A stretch of 64,000 bases of DNA from Parietaria judaica (taxonomy: Eukaryota > Streptophyta > Magnoliopsida > Rosales > Urticaceae). Positions 55,386-64,000 of the stretch are shown piece by piece. Numbering within the stretch: position 1 is the stretch's first letter; each line of letters starts with the position of its first letter. The notes beneath the pieces are model-generated. The model worked only from the letters and a program-made list of their open reading frames with translations, was not told the origin of the DNA and ran no database searches. The DNA lies in NCBI GenBank assembly GCA_954871525.1, contig OX940864.1, forward strand, positions 19,214,001-19,278,000, in the 5' to 3' direction. The position numbers and the translations under genes were made by a program.

Positions 55386-56195
55386 CTAGATGTGTTTCGT
55401 CCGCTCGTGGTGAACGGAATTGGCAGCAATGTGTAATGCAGCTTGGTTATCACAATATAACAAGGCTGGTCCCGAGCAAATGATGTGAAGATCCTTCAAA
55501 ATAGCAGTGAGCCAAGTGATCTCACAAACTGTATTGGCCATGCAACTATATTCTGCCTCTGCGGAAGAACGAGAAACTGGTTGTTGTTTCTTCGACTTCC
55601 AAGAGATCAGCGAAGAGCCTAAGAAAATGCAAAAACTGGAGATGGAACGCCGAGAATCAGGACATTGAGCCCAATCAGAATCTGCAAAGGCCTTGAGCTG
55701 CAAAAGAGGACTTCGATGAGAAGAATAAACCTTGACCAGGAGTCCGTTTAATATATTGCAGAATCCGATATGCGGATTGAAGATGTGAAGTTCGTGGAGC
55801 AGCGAGGAATTGACTGAGACGATTCACACACTAACTTGAATCCGGGCGTGTAATAGTGAGGTAGAGCAGTTTGCTGATCAGCGTGCGGTAGCTAGTAGCA
55901 TCATCTAGTATGTCACCCTCACATTGTGTCAGTTTAAGGTTTGGTATCATTGGGATATTAGCAGGCTTGCAACCCAAGTAACCACTATCGAAAAGTATCT
56001 CCAATGCATATTTTTGTTGAGAAATGAAGATGCCAGCAGCTGAACGTGCAACTTCTAACCCGAGAAAATAACGAAGAGGACCAATATCTTTAAGCTTAAA
56101 GTGATTGTGAAGGAAGGCTTTTAAGCTATCAACTGCAGCAGAATCATTACTAGCAATGACTATGTCATCGACATAAACAAGTAAAATTAGAAGTG
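55386..56195 (-). pseudogene. Copia reverse transcriptase C-terminus and RNase H remnant
   Basis: From about 56,290 leftward, minus-strand frames give [35 protein letters not shown] (the YVDD active site), [20 protein letters not shown] and, at 55,703-55,386, [34 protein letters not shown] and [11 protein letters not shown] of copia RNase H, ending HERTKHI. Frames shift and stops occur between the blocks, so the gene is dead. The end lies next to the polypurine tract and 3' LTR. Confidence 0.85.
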
Positions 56196-56319
56196 AAGTG
56201 ACATGGTAAAGAGAGAATTGTCGCTAGCAGACTGAGAAAAGCCGACAGAGAGGAGGGTGGAAGAGAATTTTTGGAACCACTGTCGGGAAGCTTTGTAAGG
56301 TGGAGATAGATTTTTATAG

Positions 56320-56700
56320 CTAAGGTAAGAAGAGATGGGATAAAGAACGGAAGTGAGATTGCACGAAGGAATAGAGAAGAGAATAGGCAATATCTTTGGA
56401 TACCAAGTTTAAAATCCAAGACGTTACCATGCTATTGCAGCGGGACGAGGTTCCTGCAAGAGGGTCTTCAGAGCCGGGCGGCAAAACTGAACCGTCCACA
56501 AGGCCGAGCTTGTGCTTGGCGTTGAGGGCCATCGTCATTGAGCGACTCCAGGTGTTGTAGTTCGGGCCAGTGAGGATGTGAGAGACGAGGACCATCCCGG
56601 GATGGTCTCCATTGTGAAGAAAGAATGGGTTGCTCGGATTATCCATGGTGGAGAGAGTAGGAGTTTCGATGTGAGAAGAAGGGGAAGAGCTCTGGGCCAT
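56320..56700 (-). pseudogene. Copia gag N-terminal remnant
   Basis: Minus-strand frame beginning MAQSSSPSSHIETPTLSTMD and containing NPFFLHNGDHPGMVLVSHIL, NYNTWSRSMTMALNAKHKLG and FVDG-like LVDGSVLPP: the copia-type gag N-terminal domain. It stops being gag near 56,330, where sequence jumps to the reverse-transcriptase region. The zinc knuckle, protease and integrase parts are absent. Confidence 0.85.
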
Positions 56701-56902
56701 GATTAGCCAAAAGAAGATCAGAGAGCAAAGGATGCTATTGCTCTGATACCATTTTACAATATAGAAGGGAGAAAATGACAAGGAAGAAGAAGCTCTTTTA
56801 TCATTCAAGTGCAGCGAGCTATTACAAAGAAATAAAACTAGTAAGCCCTAGCCACGTGAGACTAGTCACAAAATGTGAAAACTTATTTTATAGCTTGTAA
56901 TA

Positions 56903-57399
56903 TATATATATATATATATATATATGATCAGTTTATTTACATTTATATTGATTTTAAATGCTTTGAACTTTTAAGTTTCCTATCCTTACTGGCGATTAAT
57001 TTAGTGACAAACTGAAAATTGAAGGCAATTTGTGGATATCAAACGTCATTGAGATTGATGATGCTTGCTTAGTGCTTATAAAAAGGATATTTAGAACGTC
57101 AAAAGTTAAAAAAAAAATGCATGTTTTATATTCATTGAATGCATGCTATAAAAACACTTAAAATTTTCTAATAAAACTAATCTGAGAAGCAATTGATGCA
57201 TGCAATTGCCTTTTGATATTCTTATAAATCATTATATATATTTATATATTTTAACGTGTTGATTTAGACTTGATTTTTTTTTTTTCTACTCAGTTTGAAA
57301 ATTGGTTTTCAAGAAAGTAAATTCATTAAAAAAGAAGAGTGAGAGACTTTCTTTTTCTTTTTCATATAGCTATACTTTAAAGATTCATCTTTAGCTTTC
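56903..57399. other. AT-rich, nothing recognised
   Basis: Starts with a (TA)n tract of about 24 bp. No gene or element boundary seen. Confidence 0.4.
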
Positions 57400-57949
57400 T
57401 CTACAACTTGTTTTCCTAGGAGTGATTTGAGGAAAGCATGGTTAGTCCAAGCTCTGCATCATTTTAGGGTGGTTGGCCACGCTGGGTAGGTGGGATCGAC
57501 ATGGGCTTCATTAAATGCACATCACGTCAGTTGTCATTCGGCGCCGCATGCCCCGCTACCGATGCTTCTCGTCGATGCTCGACATTTCTCTTCTTTCTGT
57601 GAGGCTCGAACCTTTCTCTCATCGAACTCATGCTCCGTCGTCGTCGCCACCTCCTCTCGTTGAACTTCGATCTCGCGACAATCGTCATCGTTGACTTCCC
57701 TCGTCGATCTTCGACCTTGCGGCCGTTGTCATCGTCGTCTTCCCTCATCGACCCTCGACCTCGCGACCGTCGTCATCGTCGTCTTCCCTCGTCGATCTTC
57801 GAACTTGCGACCCGTCGTCGTCTCTTGATTCTTCCCGTCGGTCCTTCTCGTCGTTCTTCGACATCCCTTGGAATCTGACGTCGCCTGCCCCTTTTCAAAT
57901 TAAATCCGTGCGTTGTTGAGGATGGATCCGACCAGATCCGACCTTAACA
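57400..57949 (-). mobile_element. Truncated LTR related to the Tat-like LTR at 1.9-3.0 kb
   Basis: The right edge GGATCCGACCAGATCCGACC then TTAACA matches the edge at 2949-2979, and CTTCATTAAATGCAC-TCACGTC matches 2444-2467. The GC-rich middle at 57,664-57,810 holds about 3.3 copies of a 44-bp unit (CTTCGACCTCGCGACCGTCG, TCATCGTCGTCTTCCCTCGTCGA), comparable in composition but not identical to the U3 repeats of the first LTR. The TATA/R/U5 part and interior are missing. Confidence 0.6.
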
Positions 57950-58365
57950 AATACGATGAGACCCAATTAGACACGATTAAAGTGCAAAAAAATTACATTT
58001 TAATATGTTTTTAAGTATTTTAATACTTATTATATATAACATTTATGTTTTTTTACTTATTTTTTACATCGTACAATTGATGAACATAAAAAAGTGTTAG
58101 TAAATTATAAAATCTTAGATAATATAACTAAATAAATTCGGTTAAATGAGTATAAATTGAATTAATTAACATTTTAAAATACATGAATATGTTGAATGAG
58201 TTAAACGGGTAGACACGATAAACACGATATTTAAATGGGGCGGGTCTGGGTCTCATCTTCTAGCACGATATTTAAATGGGACAGGTCTGGATCTACATAA
58301 AATAAGTAAAAACGATTAAGACTCAGCACTAACACAACACGAAACCCGAACTGCCACCCCTACTC
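57950..58365. mobile_element. Decayed hAT-type element, one end recognisable
   Basis: Two copies of AGCACGATATTTAAATGGG-like sequence (58,225 and 58,262) lie near an end AACCCGAACTGCCACCCCTAC, which in reverse reads TAGGGGTGGCAGTTCGGGTT, the common end of plant hAT elements. The left end is unclear (possibly near 57,953, ATACGATGAGACCC). No TSD found. Confidence 0.45.
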
Positions 58366-59823
58366 GGGATCAATCGCAAAGGTAGGAAATAAACATTATC
58401 TCGCTCATTTAATAAGGCGATTACGCGCCATTTATTGTCGTTTATTTAGTTTCCTATTTCGCACTTATTTGCTTTCCAGATTCTAGACAATTGTTGCCTT
58501 GTTCGTTTTGTTTCCTTTTATCGCTTTTGGACCTCTACTCATTACAGCCTGTTTAGCTTGTAATTCTTTTAGTTGTTATTGAAATAAAAAGTTGAGCTCT
58601 AGCTTGCCCAAGTCGAGTTTTATTTTCGCACAGATTCGTTCTTCGTGATCAGCACCCACAATTGGCCCCTACCTACCCTCATTTTTGTAAAATAAAATAA
58701 AATATATACATATATAATTCTATATAATAAAAAATATATGCATGTTTAGCATTATTTGGTTGATTAAGTTTAGTCACAGTTGTTATTGAAAGTGCTATTC
58801 CTTATGCACTTGTTATCGCTGAAATAGTTAGTGTTTTAAAGTTTAGTCATACTTTGTTTCTCTTTAAATATTAGCAGCATAAGTACAATTGCTTTTAACT
58901 CCATCATTATTGTATTCGATCTTTAAATAACTAATTTGAATATTTCTCTCCAACCTGGTTTTTTAATTTTGTTTGCATAGTGGAGAACAAATTGATTATC
59001 TCAAGTCACCACATTTTCTTTTAACTTTGTTTTTTATTCAAAGCTATAAATAAAACACCAGAACACGAGTGTTATCTGTGAAAATATTGTTTTCAATCTG
59101 TGAGTGCGTAAGTGTGGTCTTTATTTTTGCTCGCTCGTTTCTGCATACTTCCCACGTTTGTTTTTCTTCTGGTCTCTCTTTCTTCTTTGATATTCAAGTA
59201 TAAGTCTAAGATATGATATTATTTTGCATTATTTTCACATTATTCATTTCTGTAAAAAAAATTACTCGGCGCCCCAATTATGTATGTTGAAATGTTGGCT
59301 TCGTCGCTGCCTATATCAGTTGGTATATCAACGAACTATTTTCTCTTTGTAGTTAATTCGTGGGATTTAGCTACAAATCTTGTAACACAAATCATGGGAT
59401 TTAAGGCTACAAAATCATGAAAATAATTATATTACAATATGCTATGCTCGTGGGTTATTTATTATAGACATTTATTCCATTAAAACGCGACAATTTTTTG
59501 AGGAGAAATTAGTCTACAATTGTTTTAAGAAGAAATATTCACTCTCATTTTCTATATATGAGATATGTGAAGAATAGTTGATGATGATATTAAAAAAAAT
59601 GAGCTTTTTTGTTTGTGAAGTCGAGTTTTATCCCGCAAAGACGTGTTCTTCGTATTCTTCTCTACATCATATGCCTTCTTTGTGCATCCAATTCTTGAGG
59701 TTGATTTTTTTTTTATTAAAGAACCTGATTCTACCACCATCAAATGTTATTGCATTTGATTATAACAAATCAAATTTTAGATATATTATTTACTTTTACT
59801 TATGTTTTTTTTTTTTGAGTTTT
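58366..59823. other. Unassigned, possibly retroelement-derived
   Basis: A stretch around 58,370-58,665 (CGATTACGCGCCATTTATTG, GTTATTGAAATAAAAAGTTGAG) looks like LTR R/U5 sequence, but neither partner nor primer-binding site was found. The remainder is AT-rich without a gene. Confidence 0.3.
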
Positions 59824-60469
59824 TACTAGGTTTCCGCACTTCCCGAATGCGGAATATGAATATCCGGGAATCCTAGAAAACAATACAATCGAGATGACAA
59901 CAATAATCAAGATACATACCGGTTTGAGAATATATTCTCTACAGAACACTCCTTACAATTAACCACGAATGGATCTTCATGTTGTTCCCGCGATGATGAT
60001 GCGCCTAGCCTTTCCTCCACGTCGATCACGAGCTGCTCATATGTTCAGTCTCTACTTAGTCCACCACGTCGACAATCGAAACCCCGTTATGGCCGGAATC
60101 ACCCTCTTCGAATACTAGTTCCTCAAACTCTCTCTTTGCAAATAGTGCTGTGAATTGTAATCCGTGAATAGTGTTTTGGTGATGAATGAGAGATATCAAA
60201 TTCTAGGGCTTAGGATTTGCTTAAATAAGCGCACACACACACATTAAAGTGTATCTCTCTAATTAAGGTTAGTTTCCTATTTTACATGATCTCATCATAT
60301 AATAGAAAATGGGATAATATGTAATTAATAGGTTTTATTATCATATAAGTCAAACCTCATTAATTACATGATTCTTTAATCAATACATGAATAAACTCAT
60401 TTAACTCATGTGGGCTCGGTTCGGCCCAACCCTAAAACTTTGGGCACTTATGCCGCAAGGTTTCTAACA
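59824..60469 (-). mobile_element. 3' LTR of an older minus-strand copia element
   Basis: On the minus strand a purine tract AAGTGGGAGAT (plus 60,470-60,480) is followed by TGTTAGAAACCTTGC, the classic copia polypurine tract/3' LTR junction. The LTR runs about 646 bp to ...GCGGAAACCTAGTA, a decayed form of CTAACA. It contains an Inr/TATA-like TATTTAAG (near 60,222). Only 19 bp of interior remain before the next element interrupts. Confidence 0.65.
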
Positions 60470-60488
60470 ATCTCCCACTTGCACAAAG

Positions 60489-63229
60489 TGTTAGACATGT
60501 GTCCTTAAACAATTTGTCTTTTCCCTAATTGTAAAAGATTTTGACCAAAATCGTTGAATAAAAGATGTTACTTATTATATTAATCTTGTTATAGTTTCTG
60601 GTAGAGTAAAATAGAATGTTTGTTCCATAGTTCATAAAGGATGCAATTATGTTATTATTATCACAGCCGAGTCAATGTGAAGAAGAATTAATAATCATAA
60701 TAAATGAACAAGAAATGTTCGTGACTTGATTAACTGGGTGGGAGCTCATTAATCGGATAAAGTCATTAATGTGACTAAATGATGTAATCCTATTCTGGAT
60801 TAAGTGTGTGTGTCACACTCACTAGAAGTGCATTAAGTATGAAGCGGCTTCATACTGGACTGGACCTGACTTAAACTCCGAAAGTTGTCATATAAGACTG
60901 TCAATGACAGCGTGGAGTTGAGTCACTAGTAGATGATCAAATGGATATTCGATTTAAGTCCTGAGTGACCTCGATTCTCGACTGTTGACTTGATAGTTCT
61001 TTGATTTAAATGTTAAAGAAAACATTTACTGTCATTCTCAATGTTGCTATTTTGGGAACATGATAGTCAACATATAAGGGTAGCTTGGTCATAGAAACGG
61101 ACATCGCATAGCTCTCTTCAGAGTCAAGATGATTCCCTTGATTGTTAGTGGTGAGAAGTGAGAGGTACCCGTGCGCAACTTATGAATCGAAACCATAAGT
61201 GGGTTACTCACAATATTACTAACTGAGTTGAGGATGAAAATACAATGTGAGGCAAAACGGTAAAAATCGCCTGCTCGTGTGTGGATCATCAAGTGAAAGA
61301 TCAATAACCCGAATTTGATTGTATCAATGGACACCTTGCTATAAAGGGAATAATATATATTGTATTACTAGAGAGTGCAGCCTCGGGTTTATAGTGGAAT
61401 AACACCGAGGTTTGACGAACCACTAGCAGTTCGTTGGAGCTTCAGTTATACGGGTCCATGGTCCCCATGATAGCTCTGGAACAGATGATACGTACGTGAT
61501 TGATATGTTTATCATTTGTCATTATTCATAAAACTAAAGTTTGTGTCAGATTTTGGAAGTTTTATTTTTGACGTGGCAAAAGTACCAAAGTTTGGTACTG
61601 GAAATTTAACTGATAAAAGAAAGTTGAATTTGGAATTTTCATCAACTGGAAATATGTTGGAAATTAAATTCTAAGAGACTTTTCTTTTGTAACCGAGTCA
61701 TTTCGACGTACGGTTTGTGATTTAGAGAATTTCCAAGTTTGCGATCGTCTTCGTAAATATGTGAAATCTAATCACATGTCACGAATTTAAATGGTGGTGT
61801 TGCACCATGACATTTAATGTTTGATATTGAGATCATAGGTTAATGATATAATTTAATTATTTGGATTTAATTATTAATGTTCTTATTGATAATTAATTAA
61901 TAGTTAATAGATTTATATTATTTAAATAAAATATATATTTGGTATATATATGAATGTGTAGAAATAATGCGGCCCAAGTAAATGTGTGAGTTGAGCTTAC
62001 ACGAATTTGCTTGGATTTGGACTTTCCAAATATTCGGCATAAATACCTAAGTTTAGGTATTAGTTAAAAACCTTGAAACAATTTGATTCATTAGATCGGC
62101 CAAGTTTAATCTTAACCGTTGGAGCATGATAATTAATTTGGAAACCCTAGTTCAAAAATGACTTGGTGACCAAGCATGAATTTCAAAATTGGTTAATTAA
62201 TTATATCCATTGGATTAGTTTAAGATTTAATCTTAACCATTGGATTGGAAATTAATAAACGTGTATATATGGAAATGCAAAATTCGAATTAATATAAAGG
62301 GAGGTCAAATTCTATTACTTGGTAATCAAGTTTGGAGAGTTGACTTTGTCCTAGATCAATATGGTCCATTAGATTGGTTATGGAATTAACTCCAACCATT
62401 AGATCAAGCTTATTGATTTCGAAATTTCCATATGCATACATAGGGAACTCGAATTCTACTATATAAGGAAGTGAATGGATAATTGATTTATTCATGGTTT
62501 CCCTATTTGGTTTAATCCCTAATTAATTATAACCATTAGATCTTTGGCGATTCAATGCTGGCCATTGGTTTGGAGTAATTAATTATATTTGCCCATTATA
62601 GAATTCGAAATTCAAGGAGGGAAGGTTCCCTAATTGGCTTTTCCATGAGCTTATAAATACAAGGCTCATTCTACACATTTCACACACCTCTCCCCAGAGC
62701 AAGAATTCGATCTCTCTCTCTAGAGTCTGCGAATTTTTTAAGCTTTTGATCTCCTTTTCTTAGTTCGGCTTAGTGAGACGTTGTTATCCGAAAGCTTTAA
62801 ATGAACCTACAGTTAAAGTTTTGCGACGAAGTCCTGCCGGTGAAGCCCATGCTTCGGTACGAGGAGTCCAAAAGAATATCCCGGAAGATCACGGGAGTTT
62901 CTTTCAGCATCGGCGAAGCCCTGCCCAGTTCAGAACGCGCAGCCGAAATCGTCATCACCTATGGTACGGCCTTATGCATTGGGTCAATAAATGCAAACCT
63001 TTATTTACAGTTTATTTATTTCATATAGACTAGATTATTTATAATGAATTTATGAAATGTTAAATTAGTAATAATTTATCAGATCTTGATTTTGGTTATT
63101 ATCCGATAGTCGGACCGTTGTTCGGATAACAAGTTTTCCGCTTTAAATAATTTTTTTAAATGTTACCCGGACGGTTTGACGCCATAAATCGTGATAATAT
63201 TATCGGGAAACATAATGAACTTCCTAACA
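60489..63229 (+). mobile_element. 2.7-kb 5' LTR of a plus-strand copia element
   Basis: Begins TGTTAGACATG and ends TTCCTAACA, perfect 6-bp inverted ends TGTTAG/CTAACA, and is followed after two bases by the initiator-Met primer-binding site. The length fits large copia lineages. The flanking 5-mer CAAAG (60,484-60,488) is the predicted TSD, testable only beyond the window. It contains no intact gene; the small frames at 62,773-63,033 lie in the transcribed part of the LTR and resemble no known protein. Confidence 0.82.
62651..62660 (+). promoter_or_regulatory. TATA box of the plus-strand copia LTR
   Basis: TTATAAATAC at this position is followed about 30 bp downstream by CATTTCACACACC, a plausible start region. 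This puts the U3/R boundary near 62,685 and leaves about 545 bp of R-U5 before the primer-binding site. Confidence 0.6.
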
Positions 63230-63231
63230 AT

Positions 63232-63249
63232 TGGTATCAGAGCCATGGT
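63232..63249 (+). other. Primer-binding site (initiator-Met tRNA)
   Basis: TGGTATCAGAGCCATGGT is the canonical plant copia primer-binding site, two bases after the LTR end. It fixes the plus orientation and shows that the interior continues to the right of the window. Confidence 0.92.
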
Positions 63250-64000
63250 TCAAGGATAAATAATTACGTAATTTATTAAAGGTTGTAATTTAAACGAATT
63301 ATTTGATGAATAAAATTGATTTTACAATTGAAATTTATATTTCTAGATACTTTAAAGTTAATTTAATATTGAGTAAATACCCGACCCGAACGTTTCGGAT
63401 CGGGGAGTGGGCCGGGCTGCACTAGGCAGCCCAACGCGTAGGGCCACGAAGCGGGGCTGTTGAAACAGCCCCGGGCACTTCGCCTAGGCGTAGGCCACGG
63501 GAAGCCCGAGCCCAGGCCATTCGGCCAGCGCGCAAGGGCGCGTCGCCAAGGCCCAGCGCACGGGCTGCCCGTGCGCAGCAAGGCCCAGCCAAGGCAGGCT
63601 GCCCTGGCAGCACCGTGGGCCTTCGTGGCCCAGCCCCTGTGGATTCCATGGGCACGTGGGCCCGGGCCCGATTAGCCCACGTGCTTAATTTTATTAATAG
63701 GGTCGAATTTCTAAACCCGGTCCAAATATCCATGGATTAATTTATTTTATTTTTGAATTAATGTTTATGAATTAAATTAATTATGTTTGATTAATTAATT
63801 AATTAAAATAGGGATGTTATTTTGGATAAATAACATTGTCTTATTTTTTAAATTCATAATTTAAAATATGGATGACCATTCTTTAAAGAATGATATCATT
63901 GTCTTATTTTAATTTTCATAAATAATTATTAATGAGCTAATTATATGAATGATAATTCTTAGAGAATAAGTATCATTGACATGTAATTATAATTTCATCA
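63250..64000 (+). other. Untranslated leader of the copia element
   Basis: After the primer-binding site there is no gag start within the window. A GC-rich block (63,380-63,690) with GGCCCAGC/GCGCACGGGC words interrupts otherwise AT-rich sequence; the frames open across it on both strands have no recognisable domain. Near 63,830-63,990 a segment like ATTGTCTTATTTTAA--TTCATAA recurs. Confidence 0.5.

Larger units (their letters stand above)
55010..56902 (-). mobile_element. Internally deleted copia retrotransposon with non-canonical LTR ends
   Basis: 3' LTR 55,010-55,229 and 5' LTR 56,752-56,902 share the ACAATATAGAAGGGAGAAAA, CTAGTAAGCCCTAGCCACG and TTATTTTATAGCTTGTAATA blocks; the 5' copy has lost about 70 bp. 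On the minus strand the LTR begins TATTACAAGC and ends TTGTAAAA, so it lacks TG...CA. A primer-binding site TGGTATCAGAGC (56,734-56,751) and a purine tract TTGAGGGAGAG (55,230-55,240) abut the LTRs correctly. TATAT flanks both sides (possible TSD, but the right flank is a TA microsatellite). Between are a gag start and reverse-transcriptase/RNase H remnants; protease and integrase are deleted. Confidence 0.88.

Noticed and set aside
57527..57878. Arg/Ser-rich frames around the 44-bp repeats
   Set aside because: Produced by the CGTCGTC-type tandem repeat in a truncated LTR; mirrored on both strands.
63363..63733. GC-rich frames after the copia primer-binding site
   Set aside because: Open on both strands because of composition, no gag-like motif, and located in the expected untranslated leader.

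Overview
This is a nuclear segment of a flowering-plant genome, almost certainly a eudicot. It is AT-rich and has spliced genes with GT-AG introns. Four cellular genes look intact and each matches a land-plant family: a Rok1-type DEAD-box RNA helicase (RH57-like, 12 exons), an intronless PLS-class pentatricopeptide repeat gene resembling At3g53360, a GT43 xylan-synthesis gene (IRX9-like, 3 exons) and a calmodulin-binding IQD2/IQD3-type gene (5 exons). They are not an operon and share no pathway. All family names come from recall of protein families; no database search was run.

The rest is dominated by transposable elements, many with ends I could define by target-site duplications (TSDs). From left to right: the 5' end of a minus-strand Tat-like Ty3/gypsy element (1-2979); RH57 (3.7-8.05 kb); a duplicated PPR gene tail and a short LTR (8.3-9.5 kb); the PPR gene (10.2-12.5 kb); a 306-bp MITE (13.9 kb); IRX9 (15.3-18.4 kb); a 3.8-kb rearranged Mutator-like element (MULE) with DUF1985-type coding sequence (20.5-24.2 kb); a 2-kb foldback element with tRNA-like arms and a nested insertion (24.3-26.4 kb); a Helitron-like terminus with ~200-bp tandem repeats (26.65-27.5 kb); a hAT-type element (28.4-29.8 kb); a Pack-MULE carrying a broken FKBP13 fragment (32.7-34.1 kb); a second hAT-type element (35.9-36.7 kb); and the IQD gene (38.9-41.9 kb).

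The most notable item is a 10.4-kb MULE at 43,196-53,578 with a perfect 9-bp TSD (TTTATTATA). It encodes a mudrA-like transposase on the minus strand and, divergently arranged on the plus strand, a seven-exon gene for a basic coiled-coil protein of about 302 residues. Its introns and the region between the two genes are filled with short palindromes GTAAC-N4-GTTAC, often about 20 bp apart, while I saw none of the full palindromes in the exons. This layout recalls the VANDAL elements of Arabidopsis, where a transposon-encoded anti-silencing protein recognises short motifs repeated in the element's non-coding DNA. The functional analogy is inference.

The right end (55.0-64.0 kb) holds an internally deleted copia element with non-canonical LTR ends, a truncated LTR related to the first element, and a large plus-strand copia 5' LTR with primer-binding site that has inserted next to the polypurine tract of an older minus-strand copia element. 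The newer element runs off the window.
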